DNA of 12,653 nucleotides, from assembly GCA_002707085.1 (NCBI GenBank), contig PALY01000016.1, forward strand, positions 102,727 through 115,379, in the 5' to 3' direction. The notes below the pieces were generated by a model. That model ran no database searches, was not told the DNA's origin, and was given only the letters and a program-made list of their open reading frames with translations. The position numbers and the translations under genes are program-made. Positions 6,151 through 12,653 of the stretch are shown piece by piece. Source of the DNA: Deltaproteobacteria bacterium (lineage in GTDB: Bacteria > Myxococcota_A > UBA796). How positions within the stretch are numbered: position 1 is the first letter of the stretch; every line of letters starts with the position of its first letter.

Positions 6151-7136
6151 ACAACCTGATCCGAAAATTTGGATTTTCGCTCGTACCGCTCTTTGTTGTG
6201 GGCGCAGCAGCAGAACTGGGTCTGCGTTCGGCGGGTTGGCCCCAAATTACGGAAGCGTTCGAACACAATGAACCCTTCTGGCTGTCAGATCCAAATCTTC
6301 GAAACAAGGCTTTAGACCATAAAGAAGAGCGCACGTCGTTTCAGGTCAGCACGAATGTAGATGGACTCCGAACAGCGGGTGCTGTGTCGGAGAAGGCATC
6401 GGATGCGTTTCGTGTGATGACTTTGGGGTGTTCGACCACCTTTGGGTGGGGTGTGGCAGATGCGGAAACGTATCCAGCGCAACTCCAGAAATTGCTCCAT
6501 GATGCAGGCTATACGAAAGTCGAAGTCATCAACGGTGGGCAGCCTGGCTACACGAGTTTTCAGGGCCGATGGCTTTGGGAAGAGTCTTTGCACAAGTATG
6601 AACCCGACGTCGTATTGCTTGGTTTTGTTGTTCAAGATGCCAGAAAAGCCGCGTATTCCGATAAATCACAAGCGATTCTTCAGGGCGATAATCGCTTTAT
6701 GAAGGACCATGTTCTGTACAATAGTCGCGTATATTTGGCCCTTCGAGACCTCATCGGGACAGTTCAGGTACAAGCAAAGGAACGACCAGAGGGCGGAAAA
6801 GGCGGTGTCTACCGCGTGCCGCCCGAAGACTATGTGGACAACCTACGAACCTTGGCAGGTGCTGTTCAGGATCAAGGAGCTCAGCCGGTCTTATTTGGAT
6901 ACCCTTTGGAACGAGAGGGGTATACTGAAGTTCACCGTAAAATATTGAAGGCAGCGGCGAAAGAGTTGGCAATACCCTATCTTGAGTTGCAAAGCCGAAT
7001 GGATAAAGCCAGCCGGGGAGAAAGTTTGTATTTCCAGAATGATCGCGGTCACGCCAATGCGCAGGGCAATGCACGCATCGCCTCTTGGGCGTTTGAGTTT
7101 CTGGTTGAACATGATTTGTTGGGAGCGAAGGGATGA
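6147..7136 (+). CDS. Membrane-anchored SGNH/GDSL-type hydrolase or acyl-esterase
   Basis: A 329-residue protein with an N-terminal hydrophobic segment (about 8-26) that should anchor it in the membrane or direct export. The body follows the SGNH fold. Block I is GCSTTFGWG with nucleophile S96 (a GCST variant of the usual GDSx), block II is INGGQPGYTS (Gly131), block III is GFVVQDA with Q163 where many members have Asn, and block V is D299-R-G-H302 (Asp-x-x-His). Extracytoplasmic SGNH proteins commonly add or remove acyl groups on polysaccharides or peptidoglycan. Its place between a secreted protein and a glycosyltransferase suggests acylation or deacylation of the glycan made by this operon, but substrate and direction cannot be read from the sequence. 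It overlaps both neighbours by ATGA, so translation is coupled. Oxyanion-hole changes (Asn to Gln, no GDS Asp) are worth noting. Confidence 0.82.
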   Translation: MNNLIRKFGFSLVPLFVVGAAAELGLRSAGWPQITEAFEHNEPFWLSDPNLRNKALDHKEERTSFQVSTNVDGLRTAGAVSEKASDAFRVMTLGCSTTFGWGVADAETYPAQLQKLLHDAGYTKVEVINGGQPGYTSFQGRWLWEESLHKYEPDVVLLGFVVQDARKAAYSDKSQAILQGDNRFMKDHVLYNSRVYLALRDLIGTVQVQAKERPEGGKGGVYRVPPEDYVDNLRTLAGAVQDQGAQPVLFGYPLEREGYTEVHRKILKAAAKELAIPYLELQSRMDKASRGESLYFQNDRGHANAQGNARIASWAFEFLVEHDLLGAKG

Positions 7137-7828
7137 AACGCGATTGCACGCTGGTTTTACTCACCCTCAATGAAATTGATGGGCTTCGATTGCTTTGGGA
7201 TGACATTCCCATTGGGAAATTCAAGACAGTTCTCGCAGTGGATGGTGGCTCCACAGATGGAAGCAGAGAGTTCTTGGCGGAACGCGGTGTGCCCATTCTT
7301 GATCAAAGTATTCCCGGTCGCGGAGTTGCTTTTCGAGTCGCCGCTGAAGCGAGTAGAGACGAGCGGATTGTCTATTATTCGCCGGATGGGAATGAAGATC
7401 CGGCCGACATTGAACGGCTAGATGATTTGATTATCGCGGGTCATGATCTCGCGATTGCGAGCCGGTTCGCTGAGGGTTCAGTAAATGAAGAAACCGATAC
7501 GTTGCGGCCGAGAGCGCGGGTCAATCAAACCTTGACATGGTTGGCCAATCAGCTGTTCAACGAGGGCGAATATGTCACCGATACCATCAATGGATTTCGG
7601 GCCATGCGACGTCGCGCATTCTTGGACATGGATACTTCAGTGAAGCGTTTCCCCATTGAATACCAAATTACGATTCGGGCCATGAGGAGACGATGGCGGA
7701 TTGCTGATTTGCCCACGATTGAAGGTCAGCGTGCGGGCGGTGAAAGCAAAGCGATTTCTTGGCCGGTTGGCAAAGACCACCTCAAAGTGCTCTTCAGCGA
7801 GCTTCCTGGCTCCCGGCTGTTCGGATGA
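7133..7828 (+). CDS. Family 2 glycosyltransferase, DPM1-like, soluble
   Basis: A 231-residue GT-A fold enzyme of the family-2 type that includes dolichyl/polyprenyl-phosphate mannose synthases. Seen in order: the nucleotide-binding strand TLVLLTLNE, AVDGGSTDGS (35-44), the metal-binding region SPDGNEDP (83-90) in place of the more usual DADLQxxP, IASRF (108-112), and the acceptor-side signature DTINGFRAMRRRAF (150-163) followed by EYQITIRAMRR and a final RAGGESK (200-206). No C-terminal membrane helices are present, so it is predicted to be cytoplasmic or peripheral. The likely reaction is transfer of a sugar from an NDP-sugar to a lipid phosphate or glycan acceptor; the sugar may be the one made by the downstream genes, but this is inference. 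It overlaps both neighbours by ATGA, so it is translated in coupled fashion with the SGNH and DegT-like genes. Confidence 0.88.
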   Translation: MKRDCTLVLLTLNEIDGLRLLWDDIPIGKFKTVLAVDGGSTDGSREFLAERGVPILDQSIPGRGVAFRVAAEASRDERIVYYSPDGNEDPADIERLDDLIIAGHDLAIASRFAEGSVNEETDTLRPRARVNQTLTWLANQLFNEGEYVTDTINGFRAMRRRAFLDMDTSVKRFPIEYQITIRAMRRRWRIADLPTIEGQRAGGESKAISWPVGKDHLKVLFSELPGSRLFG

Positions 7829-9009
7829 GTCGTAAAGCCGATATCGAGGCATTGGTTGCTCGATATTTGGAGATTGAGACGCCCACTGAAGGACTTCCTC
7901 TGGCTGTAAGTCCCATTGGCGCAGAAGAAATCGCAGCAGGGATAGAGACTTTACTGAGCGGTTGGCTCACCATGGGAAAACAGGTCTCTGCTTTTGAGTC
8001 TGCATGGGCTGAGGCAATCGGTACTCGTCATGCAATCTGTGTGAACTCGGGGTCCAGCGCGCTCTTGGTGATGCTTTCCGCTTTGGTGGAAACAGGCGTT
8101 CTTCAAAGAGGAGATGAAGTCATTGTTCCGGCAGTGGGCTGGTCCACTTCATTGTTTACCGTCGCACAAGCGGGCCTTCATCCCGTACTGGTGGATGTAG
8201 GCGAAGACTCTTTGTGTTTGGAAGGAGAATGGGATCGGCCGGTGATGGCAGTACACCTGTTGGGTTGCCCTTCTCGTGCCACAGGACCTGTGATTGTTGA
8301 AGATGCATGTGGAGCTCATGGAGCTAAAATCGGTGGAGACCGTGTGGGTTCAATTGGTGCTGCGGGTGCTTTTTCCTTCTTCTTCTCTCATCATCTCAGT
8401 ACGATCGAAGGCGGGATGGTCAATACGGACTCCGACGAGATCGCAGACGCTGCCAGAAGCATGCGGGCGCATGGTTGGGTCCGTGAGCGGAATGACCGTG
8501 AAGCGATCAAGGCAGCAAACCCGGAAATCGATCCTCGATTTTTATTTGTGAGTGCGGGCTACAATTTACGTCCAACAGAAATCACAGGGGCGATGGGTGT
8601 GGCTCAAGTGCCGCGGCTTGATGGCTATGTGACTCGGCGTCGAGCCAATCATGCGCAGTGGTGTGACACGATCGAAGAGTTGGGTTTGCCCATACGCGTA
8701 TTTCCAGAACTCACAGGAACAACTCATGCTGCATTTGCATTTCCGATGTTGTTGGATGCAGATGCGCCGATTGATCGAGCAGAGCTGTTTCATCGGTTGG
8801 AGTCCAAGGGAATTTCGACACGCCCCATCTCTGGGTCCAATCTTGCGCGTCAGCCTGCGTTTGAACGGGTACCGCATGCTCGAGTAGAAGGTCCAACACC
8901 CGTTGCCGACGCTGTTCATGAGCGTGGATTTTTCGTGGGACAGTCCCATGCCTTCGATGAAAGACACTTAGAACGACTCATTGAAGCCCTTCGCTTCGCG
9001 TTTCGCTGA
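7825..9009 (+). CDS. DegT/DnrJ-fold enzyme with His in place of PLP lysine, ColD-like sugar 3-dehydratase
   Basis: A 394-residue member of the DegT/DnrJ/EryC1/StrS family. The ATG at 7825 overlaps the previous stop (ATGA) and is preferred over a TTG 66 bases upstream. Cofactor-site residues are visible: GSSAL (76-80), W106-S-T (in AVGWSTSLFTVAQAG), and D160 in VIVEDACGAHGA. The decisive segment is SFFFSHHLSTIEGGM (184-198): the lysine that forms the Schiff base in sugar aminotransferases is replaced by H189. This exchange is known in ColD (GDP-4-keto-6-deoxymannose 3-dehydratase) and in the CDP-sugar 3-dehydratase E1, where His acts as base and the enzyme removes the C3 hydroxyl using PMP. 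MRAHGWVRERN and GFFVGQSHAF also fit that branch. It should therefore produce a 3-deoxy sugar nucleotide rather than an amino sugar. The nucleotide (GDP or CDP) is inferred from the Fcl-like gene downstream. Confidence 0.85.
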   Translation: MSRKADIEALVARYLEIETPTEGLPLAVSPIGAEEIAAGIETLLSGWLTMGKQVSAFESAWAEAIGTRHAICVNSGSSALLVMLSALVETGVLQRGDEVIVPAVGWSTSLFTVAQAGLHPVLVDVGEDSLCLEGEWDRPVMAVHLLGCPSRATGPVIVEDACGAHGAKIGGDRVGSIGAAGAFSFFFSHHLSTIEGGMVNTDSDEIADAARSMRAHGWVRERNDREAIKAANPEIDPRFLFVSAGYNLRPTEITGAMGVAQVPRLDGYVTRRRANHAQWCDTIEELGLPIRVFPELTGTTHAAFAFPMLLDADAPIDRAELFHRLESKGISTRPISGSNLARQPAFERVPHARVEGPTPVADAVHERGFFVGQSHAFDERHLERLIEALRFAFR

Positions 9010-9055
9010 CACCACAAGGCTGTCCACCCCACGAAAACACGGCTATGCTCGGGCC

Positions 9056-9982
9056 ATGAAAGTTCTAGTGACAGGTGGCGCAGGGTTTGTTGGGAGTGTG
9101 TTGGTTCGCCAACTATTGGCGGCAGGACATCATGTTCATGTTGTTGATTGCTTGATGTTTGGTGGCCAAACACTTCTTCCTTTATTTATTGAACCACGAT
9201 TTTCTTTTTCTCGAATCGACATTTGTGATCGGGATGCCTTGGCTGAAGAAATGGAAGGCATTGAAGTGGTGATTCACCTCGCCGCATTGGTGGGATATCC
9301 GCTGTGTAAGAAACTTCCGGATCGGGCCACGCAAGTCAATGTTGGTGGTACGGAGAATGTGATTGCGACCATGCCGAAAGATGCATTGCTTGTATATGCA
9401 TCGACGGGCAGCAATTACGGTGAGGTAAACGGAATTTGTACGGAAGAGTCTCCGCTGAATCCATTGAGCTTGTATGGACAGACGAAGACCAAGGCAGAAG
9501 AACTATGTCTTGACCGTCCCAACTCGATTGCACTTCGATTTGCTACCGCTTTTGGTTTGGGTCCGAGAGCCCGTCTGGATTTGATGATCAACGACTTTGT
9601 TTGGCAGGCCATTCATCAGCGGTATTTGGTTGTGTACGAAAAGCATTTTCGTAGAACGTTCATCCATGTCACCGACATTGCACGCGCAATCGTCCATGTA
9701 CTTGATTGTGCCGACGAATTGGAACACCGAGTGTTCAATGTGGGACATGATTCCTTGAATTTTACCAAGGCAGACATTGTTGAGCTGATCAAGAAACGCG
9801 CTGACTTTTTGGTCTACTTTGCCGAGTTTGGGAAGGACGAAGATCAGCGGAATTATGAAGTTGACTACTCAAGGATAAAGGCCACGGGCTTTGAGACTTC
9901 TGTCGATATCAACAAAGGTTTAACGGAGCTCATAGAGGGGCTTAAACTTCTTGAGATCAGCAACCCCTATGGCAATGTCTAA
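9056..9982 (+). CDS. NAD(P)-dependent sugar nucleotide epimerase/dehydratase-type SDR
   Basis: A 308-residue extended short-chain dehydrogenase/reductase. The Rossmann glycine motif GGAGFVG is at 7-13, with D31 ending the second strand, which favours NAD. HLAAL is at 74-78, the active site has T117 in ASTGSNYG, and the catalytic pair is Y140-x-x-x-K144 (LYGQTK). FRRTFIHVTDIARAI (198-212) and VFNVGH are further family marks. The Asp-Glu pair next to the active-site Thr that marks 4,6-dehydratases such as RmlB or Gmd is absent, so an epimerase or 4-reductase role is more likely than dehydration. The exact sugar is unknown. The ATG at 9056 starts directly before MKVLVTGG; an upstream in-frame start would add 25 residues overlapping the previous gene. 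The 46-base gap before it is the largest inside the operon. Confidence 0.86.
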   Translation: MKVLVTGGAGFVGSVLVRQLLAAGHHVHVVDCLMFGGQTLLPLFIEPRFSFSRIDICDRDALAEEMEGIEVVIHLAALVGYPLCKKLPDRATQVNVGGTENVIATMPKDALLVYASTGSNYGEVNGICTEESPLNPLSLYGQTKTKAEELCLDRPNSIALRFATAFGLGPRARLDLMINDFVWQAIHQRYLVVYEKHFRRTFIHVTDIARAIVHVLDCADELEHRVFNVGHDSLNFTKADIVELIKKRADFLVYFAEFGKDEDQRNYEVDYSRIKATGFETSVDINKGLTELIEGLKLLEISNPYGNV

Positions 9983-10907
9983 GGACGCCATATGGGCGGG
10001 TACACGCACCTTAGTGACGGGTGGGCGTGGTTTCTTGGGCGGGCATATTGTGCGGCGCTTGAAGGAGGAAGGAGCGGATCCGGTTGCTGTCGGACGGGCT
10101 GAGGCGGACCTGACAGATCGTGAAGAAACGCAACGTTTATTTGATGATGTACAACCCGATGTCGTGATTCATTGTGCGGTACAGGGTGGAGGAATCGGGT
10201 GGATGCGGGAGCATCCTGTGGAATCTGGCCGAGACAACGCTTTGATCAATATCAATGCCTTGGATGCTGCACATCGAGCCGGAGCCAAACTATTTATAGG
10301 TGCTTCATCGACCTGTTGCTATCCGCGGTCTCCACCTGTGCCTTTTGTGGAGACCGATATATGGAATGGCTACCCTGAACCGACAAATGGTCCTTATGCT
10401 CAATCCAAGCGATTGATGATGGACTTGGGACGAGCCTATTTTCAGCAATATGGGTTTCGTTCTGCCTTCGCTGTGTTGGGTAATTTGTATGGTCCTGGCG
10501 ATGACTTGGACATGGACCGAGCCCATGTGGTTGCTGCGCTCATTATGCGAACGCTTCGTGAACCGGAGGAATTGGTCGTATGGGGTACCGGCAATGCGAC
10601 ACGGGAGCATCTGTATGTAGAAGATGCGGCCGATGGGATTCTCGCGTTGGCTTCTTGGGGCAAGCCGGATCCGGTCAACATTGGTACGGGTGACGAAGTC
10701 AGCGTCAGAGATCTGGCACATGCGATTGCCCATGCGACAAATTTCGAAGGTTCGATTCGTTTTGATACAGAAAAACCGGATGGACAACCGCGAAAAGTCA
10801 TGGATTGTACATTGGCCACCCAAGAAGTGGGTTGGACAGCTTCTACAACATTGGAAGAGGGGCTTTCGAGGACAGTGGCTTGGTATCGGGAGAAGCTCGG
10901 GTGTTGA
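9969..10907 (+). CDS. GDP-L-fucose synthase/ColC-like 3,5-epimerase/4-reductase
   Basis: A 312-residue extended SDR strongly resembling GDP-L-fucose synthase (Fcl/WcaG) and GDP-L-colitose synthase (ColC). Visible features are the nucleotide-binding GGRGFLGG (18-25), the substrate loop GASSTCCYP with S114 and C116 (Fcl Ser107 and Cys109), Y143-x-x-x-K147, NLYGPGDD, H186 in AHVVAALI (Fcl His179), VVWGTGNATREHLYVED, VNIGTGDEVSVRDLA and KPDGQPRKVMD. Cys and His, the acid/base pair for C3/C5 epimerisation, are both kept. The enzyme should use NADPH on a GDP-4-keto-6-deoxy or 3,6-dideoxy hexose. No gmd (GDP-mannose 4,6-dehydratase) is in the window, so its substrate must come from a gene elsewhere. 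It overlaps the previous gene by 14 bases; the ATG at 9975 is an equally possible start. Confidence 0.88.
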   Translation: MAMSKDAIWAGTRTLVTGGRGFLGGHIVRRLKEEGADPVAVGRAEADLTDREETQRLFDDVQPDVVIHCAVQGGGIGWMREHPVESGRDNALININALDAAHRAGAKLFIGASSTCCYPRSPPVPFVETDIWNGYPEPTNGPYAQSKRLMMDLGRAYFQQYGFRSAFAVLGNLYGPGDDLDMDRAHVVAALIMRTLREPEELVVWGTGNATREHLYVEDAADGILALASWGKPDPVNIGTGDEVSVRDLAHAIAHATNFEGSIRFDTEKPDGQPRKVMDCTLATQEVGWTASTTLEEGLSRTVAWYREKLGC

Positions 10908-11935
10908 TCGTCCTTCTCTCCATCATGGGATGCCTTGAACGGGTCACAGGTGAGCCGGTTCCTTTGGATACAAGGTTTACGCAGCAGGTTTCCGACGACA
11001 CAGGAGCGCCGCATGCAGATGATACGGCAGCAGCTCCTCATAATTCAGTGGAACACGTTGCCGTTACACATGAAGAAAAGCCGCCACCTCAACCCTTTTC
11101 AGATGCGGAGGGGGAAAGGGTCACGGTTCAAGGACTTGTGACATCGGAGCTTGATGGGTCGGTCGACCTTGATGTTGCCACCGTTGATGCTTCCGCTCCT
11201 GGCGGATCTGTTCAGCAAGGAAAACTCATGTACACAACCCCCGGTGAGTTCGTGATCGAAGTGCCGGTAGGGACGGGTGAAGTCATGCTGTCTGCTTTTC
11301 AAGATCTTGAAAAAGACGGACCCTCTGCTGCAGATCCATACGCTGAGATAAAGATTATCGTGGAGTCGGAGCCGATAGAAGGCATTGTGCTTGCCCTGGT
11401 CAAGGGGGCTCGAGGCAAAGGGATGGTGGGTCCAGCACATGTGGAAATGCCTCATGGTGCGGGTACGCCTGGGGGTTCCGCAGGTGCTGATCAGAGTGAT
11501 GGGGATCTTTTTGAAGGCGTCGAGGGAGATCGCATAATGGTCAGTGGCACCATTGAGTGGAGCGGGAGCCAGGTGGTTGATGTAGATCTGTTTACCCCAG
11601 ATTTGGACCTTGCCGGAGGCAGAAGATTGCTGGGAAAACTCAAGAAAACAGCGGGTCCTTTTGAGATTTCTGTTCCGGTTTCGATAGGACGTTTGGAGTT
11701 GGAAGTCTTTGTTGATTTGGATCAGGATGGACCCAGCCCGGAAGATCCAAACGCTATCGTGCGCGACATTGATGTCAGCAAGAACGATGTTGGGGGACTT
11801 GTATTGAAATTGGAGCAGACGGAAGAAATTCCACCAAAGCCGAAACCAAATGTGGAAGGCACGGATCTCGATGATGAGTTTTCGAGAACTCGGGCTGCAG
11901 GTGCAACTCGAGCGAAATCTAAGGATGGATTGTAG
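10901..11935 (+). CDS. Lipoprotein with two tandem acidic-loop beta domains
   Basis: A 344-residue protein of unknown function. The GTG at 10901 is chosen because GGGAGA lies seven bases upstream and the first residues then form a short lipoprotein leader (LIVLLSIMGC, lipid Cys C11); it overlaps the previous stop by seven bases. Residues 18-70 are a polar linker rich in Asp, Thr, His and Pro. Two related domains follow, about 71-168 and 209-303. Each begins GE/GDR-(I/V)xVxGx, contains GKL and a Val/Pro-rich strand (FVIEVPV / FEISVPV), and ends with an acidic loop, DLEKDGPSAADP (135-146) or DLDQDGPSPEDP (272-283), then GIVLAL / GLVLKL. The loops resemble Ca-binding Asp-rich turns. The C-terminus is disordered and mixed-charge. 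It is probably a surface or periplasmic protein made together with the sugar genes; no known family was recognised. Confidence 0.78.
   Translation: MLIVLLSIMGCLERVTGEPVPLDTRFTQQVSDDTGAPHADDTAAAPHNSVEHVAVTHEEKPPPQPFSDAEGERVTVQGLVTSELDGSVDLDVATVDASAPGGSVQQGKLMYTTPGEFVIEVPVGTGEVMLSAFQDLEKDGPSAADPYAEIKIIVESEPIEGIVLALVKGARGKGMVGPAHVEMPHGAGTPGGSAGADQSDGDLFEGVEGDRIMVSGTIEWSGSQVVDVDLFTPDLDLAGGRRLLGKLKKTAGPFEISVPVSIGRLELEVFVDLDQDGPSPEDPNAIVRDIDVSKNDVGGLVLKLEQTEEIPPKPKPNVEGTDLDDEFSRTRAAGATRAKSKDGL
11098..11817 (+). repeat. Internal domain duplication in the lipoprotein gene
   Basis: The two protein domains described for the lipoprotein are encoded by about 11111-11404 and 11525-11809. Amino-acid similarity is clear in strand motifs and the acidic loop, while the DNA has diverged, so the duplication is old rather than a recent slippage event. 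A Gly/Pro-rich linker (GAGTPGGSAGAD) separates the copies. Confidence 0.65.
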
Positions 11936-12021
11936 ACCTGTAAGTCTGGCTGTCTGTACCCTTGACGAGTACAGTTTGATACAACGTCAGATAGTTGCGT
12001 GCCGAAGTACGGAGACGAAAG

Positions 12022-12653
12022 ATGAAAATGATATTGATTGGACTTGTTGCCAGCCTGATGGGCGTGGCCAATGCACAAACGTCCGAGCCGAATGACACCT
12101 TCGATTTTGAGCTCTTCCGTCCAAGTGCTGATCACTACGGCTATTTTGCAGTTCCTTCTGCAGCGACGCTAGGTCATTTGCAGCTGGGAGGTGGTTTTTG
12201 GGTCAACTACCAAAACGACGCAATTATTTTGGTGAGTGAAGACATTCGGTACTCTCCTAAGAACGCTACCGTTGAGGGCGACAATGGTGAGGGGATCATC
12301 GATGATCGTCTCACCTCCAATGTGCAATTGGGGCTGGGTATCTCCCGCTATTTCTCCTTGAGCCTAGACATGCCGCTCATCCTTTGGCAGGACGGCTATC
12401 TACCGAATGAAAAAGCGCTCAATCCCCTAGAGCAGCCCGATAGACTCATCGTTTCTGGTGTCGGTGATCTTCGCGTGACACCAAAAATTGTTGCCCTAGA
12501 TCGTGATCGATTGCCCATTGGCATGGCCATTGCTGTGCCCGTTGGTTTTCCAACAGGAAATGGTGGGTCCTTTCTTGGGGAAGAAGGCTACACGCTGACA
12601 CCCTCCACCATCTTTGAGTTCTCTGATGGGCCGATTCGTTCGCGGAAATACAC
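12022..12653 (+). CDS. OmpA-family-like outer-membrane protein, N-terminal part (3' end outside window)
   Basis: The frame opens at an ATG preceded by GGAGA six bases upstream and stays open for 210 codons to the window edge. Residues 1-18 are a signal peptide ending in ANA, with cleavage expected before Q19. The mature start DFELFRPSADHYGYFAV, then LGHLQLGGGFWVNY, a LTSNVQLGLGISRYFSLSLDMPLIL stretch and GDLRVTPKIVALDR followed by AVPVGFPTGNGGSFLGEEGYTLTPSTIFE read as alternating amphipathic strands of a beta-barrel. This N-terminal pattern is one I associate with large myxobacterial-type proteins that carry a C-terminal OmpA peptidoglycan-binding domain; that domain would lie beyond the window and cannot be confirmed. 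It is separated by 86 bases from the sugar operon and has its own ribosome binding site. Confidence 0.8.
   Translation, partial: MKMILIGLVASLMGVANAQTSEPNDTFDFELFRPSADHYGYFAVPSAATLGHLQLGGGFWVNYQNDAIILVSEDIRYSPKNATVEGDNGEGIIDDRLTSNVQLGLGISRYFSLSLDMPLILWQDGYLPNEKALNPLEQPDRLIVSGVGDLRVTPKIVALDRDRLPIGMAIAVPVGFPTGNGGSFLGEEGYTLTPSTIFEFSDGPIRSRKY

Noticed and set aside
7534..7562. TTGACA-like box inside the glycosyltransferase gene
   Set aside because: No matching -10 element at the right distance and it lies within a conserved coding region.
7759..7824. TTG start extending the DegT-like gene by 22 codons into the glycosyltransferase
   Set aside because: The ATG at 7825 forms the same ATGA overlap as the other junctions in this operon, and the extra residues show no family match.
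10442..11041. Minus-strand open frame of about 199 codons across the Fcl-like gene and lipoprotein start
   Set aside because: Composition is Ser/Arg/Pro-rich without motifs, and both plus-strand genes here are well supported.
11943..11954. AGAC/GTCT short inverted repeat after the lipoprotein gene as a terminator
   Set aside because: Only four or five base pairs with no T run; too weak to call.
11962..11995. TTGACG followed by GATACA or GATAGT as a promoter for the outer-membrane protein gene
   Set aside because: The spacers would be 10 or 22 bases, outside the usual range. A promoter is likely in this gap, but I cannot place it.

Overview
The window carries a set of core bacterial genes followed by a compact, co-directional surface-sugar operon. 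All recognisable genes lie on the + strand. GC content is roughly 50-53% by eye. The mix suggests a Gram-negative bacterium of the old Deltaproteobacteria, most likely Myxococcota or a close relative. The reasons are: a family-type OmpA-like outer-membrane protein start at the right edge, several lipoproteins with acidic low-complexity linkers, an atpZ-atpI-atpB-atpE block separated from the F1 genes, and a c subunit made with a cleavable leader. The lineage is inference from gene style, not from a marker tree.

Left part (1-3336): the 3' end of gyrA (GyrA C-terminal beta-pinwheel with acidic tail) ends at a hairpin. A membrane-anchored TPR-like protein follows, overlapping a staphylococcal-nuclease-type lipoprotein. 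Then comes hemL (glutamate-1-semialdehyde aminomutase, tetrapyrrole synthesis).

Middle (3337-5264): after a 91-base spacer with a candidate promoter lies the membrane (Fo) block of ATP synthase: atpZ, atpI, atpB (subunit a) and atpE (subunit c). It closes with a long, almost perfect hairpin. No b, delta, alpha, gamma, beta or epsilon gene follows, so the ATP synthase genes are split. The c subunit has an unusual Pro-Glu-Ser ion site with part of the Na+-type ligand set.

Right part (5317-11935): seven tightly packed genes, most with ATGA or other short overlaps, look like one transcript. They encode a secreted Cys-rich protein whose C-terminal part resembles the LecA/PA-IL lectin fold, a membrane-anchored SGNH hydrolase, a DPM1-like family-2 glycosyltransferase, a DegT-fold enzyme in which the PLP lysine is replaced by histidine (as in ColD-type 3-dehydratases), an extended SDR epimerase/reductase, a GDP-L-fucose synthase/ColC-like epimerase-reductase, and a lipoprotein with two tandem copies of a ~100-residue domain with acidic Dx(D/E)xDGP loops. 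My reading is that the operon makes an activated deoxy or 3,6-dideoxy sugar and builds, transfers or modifies a surface glycan, with two exported proteins that may bind or display it. I do not recognise this combination as a named system. It is the best candidate in the window for something undescribed.

Right edge (12022-12653): a new gene with its own ribosome binding site starts an OmpA-family-like outer-membrane protein and runs off the window. There are no tRNA or rRNA genes, CRISPR arrays, insertion sequences or gene-free stretches over 300 bases.
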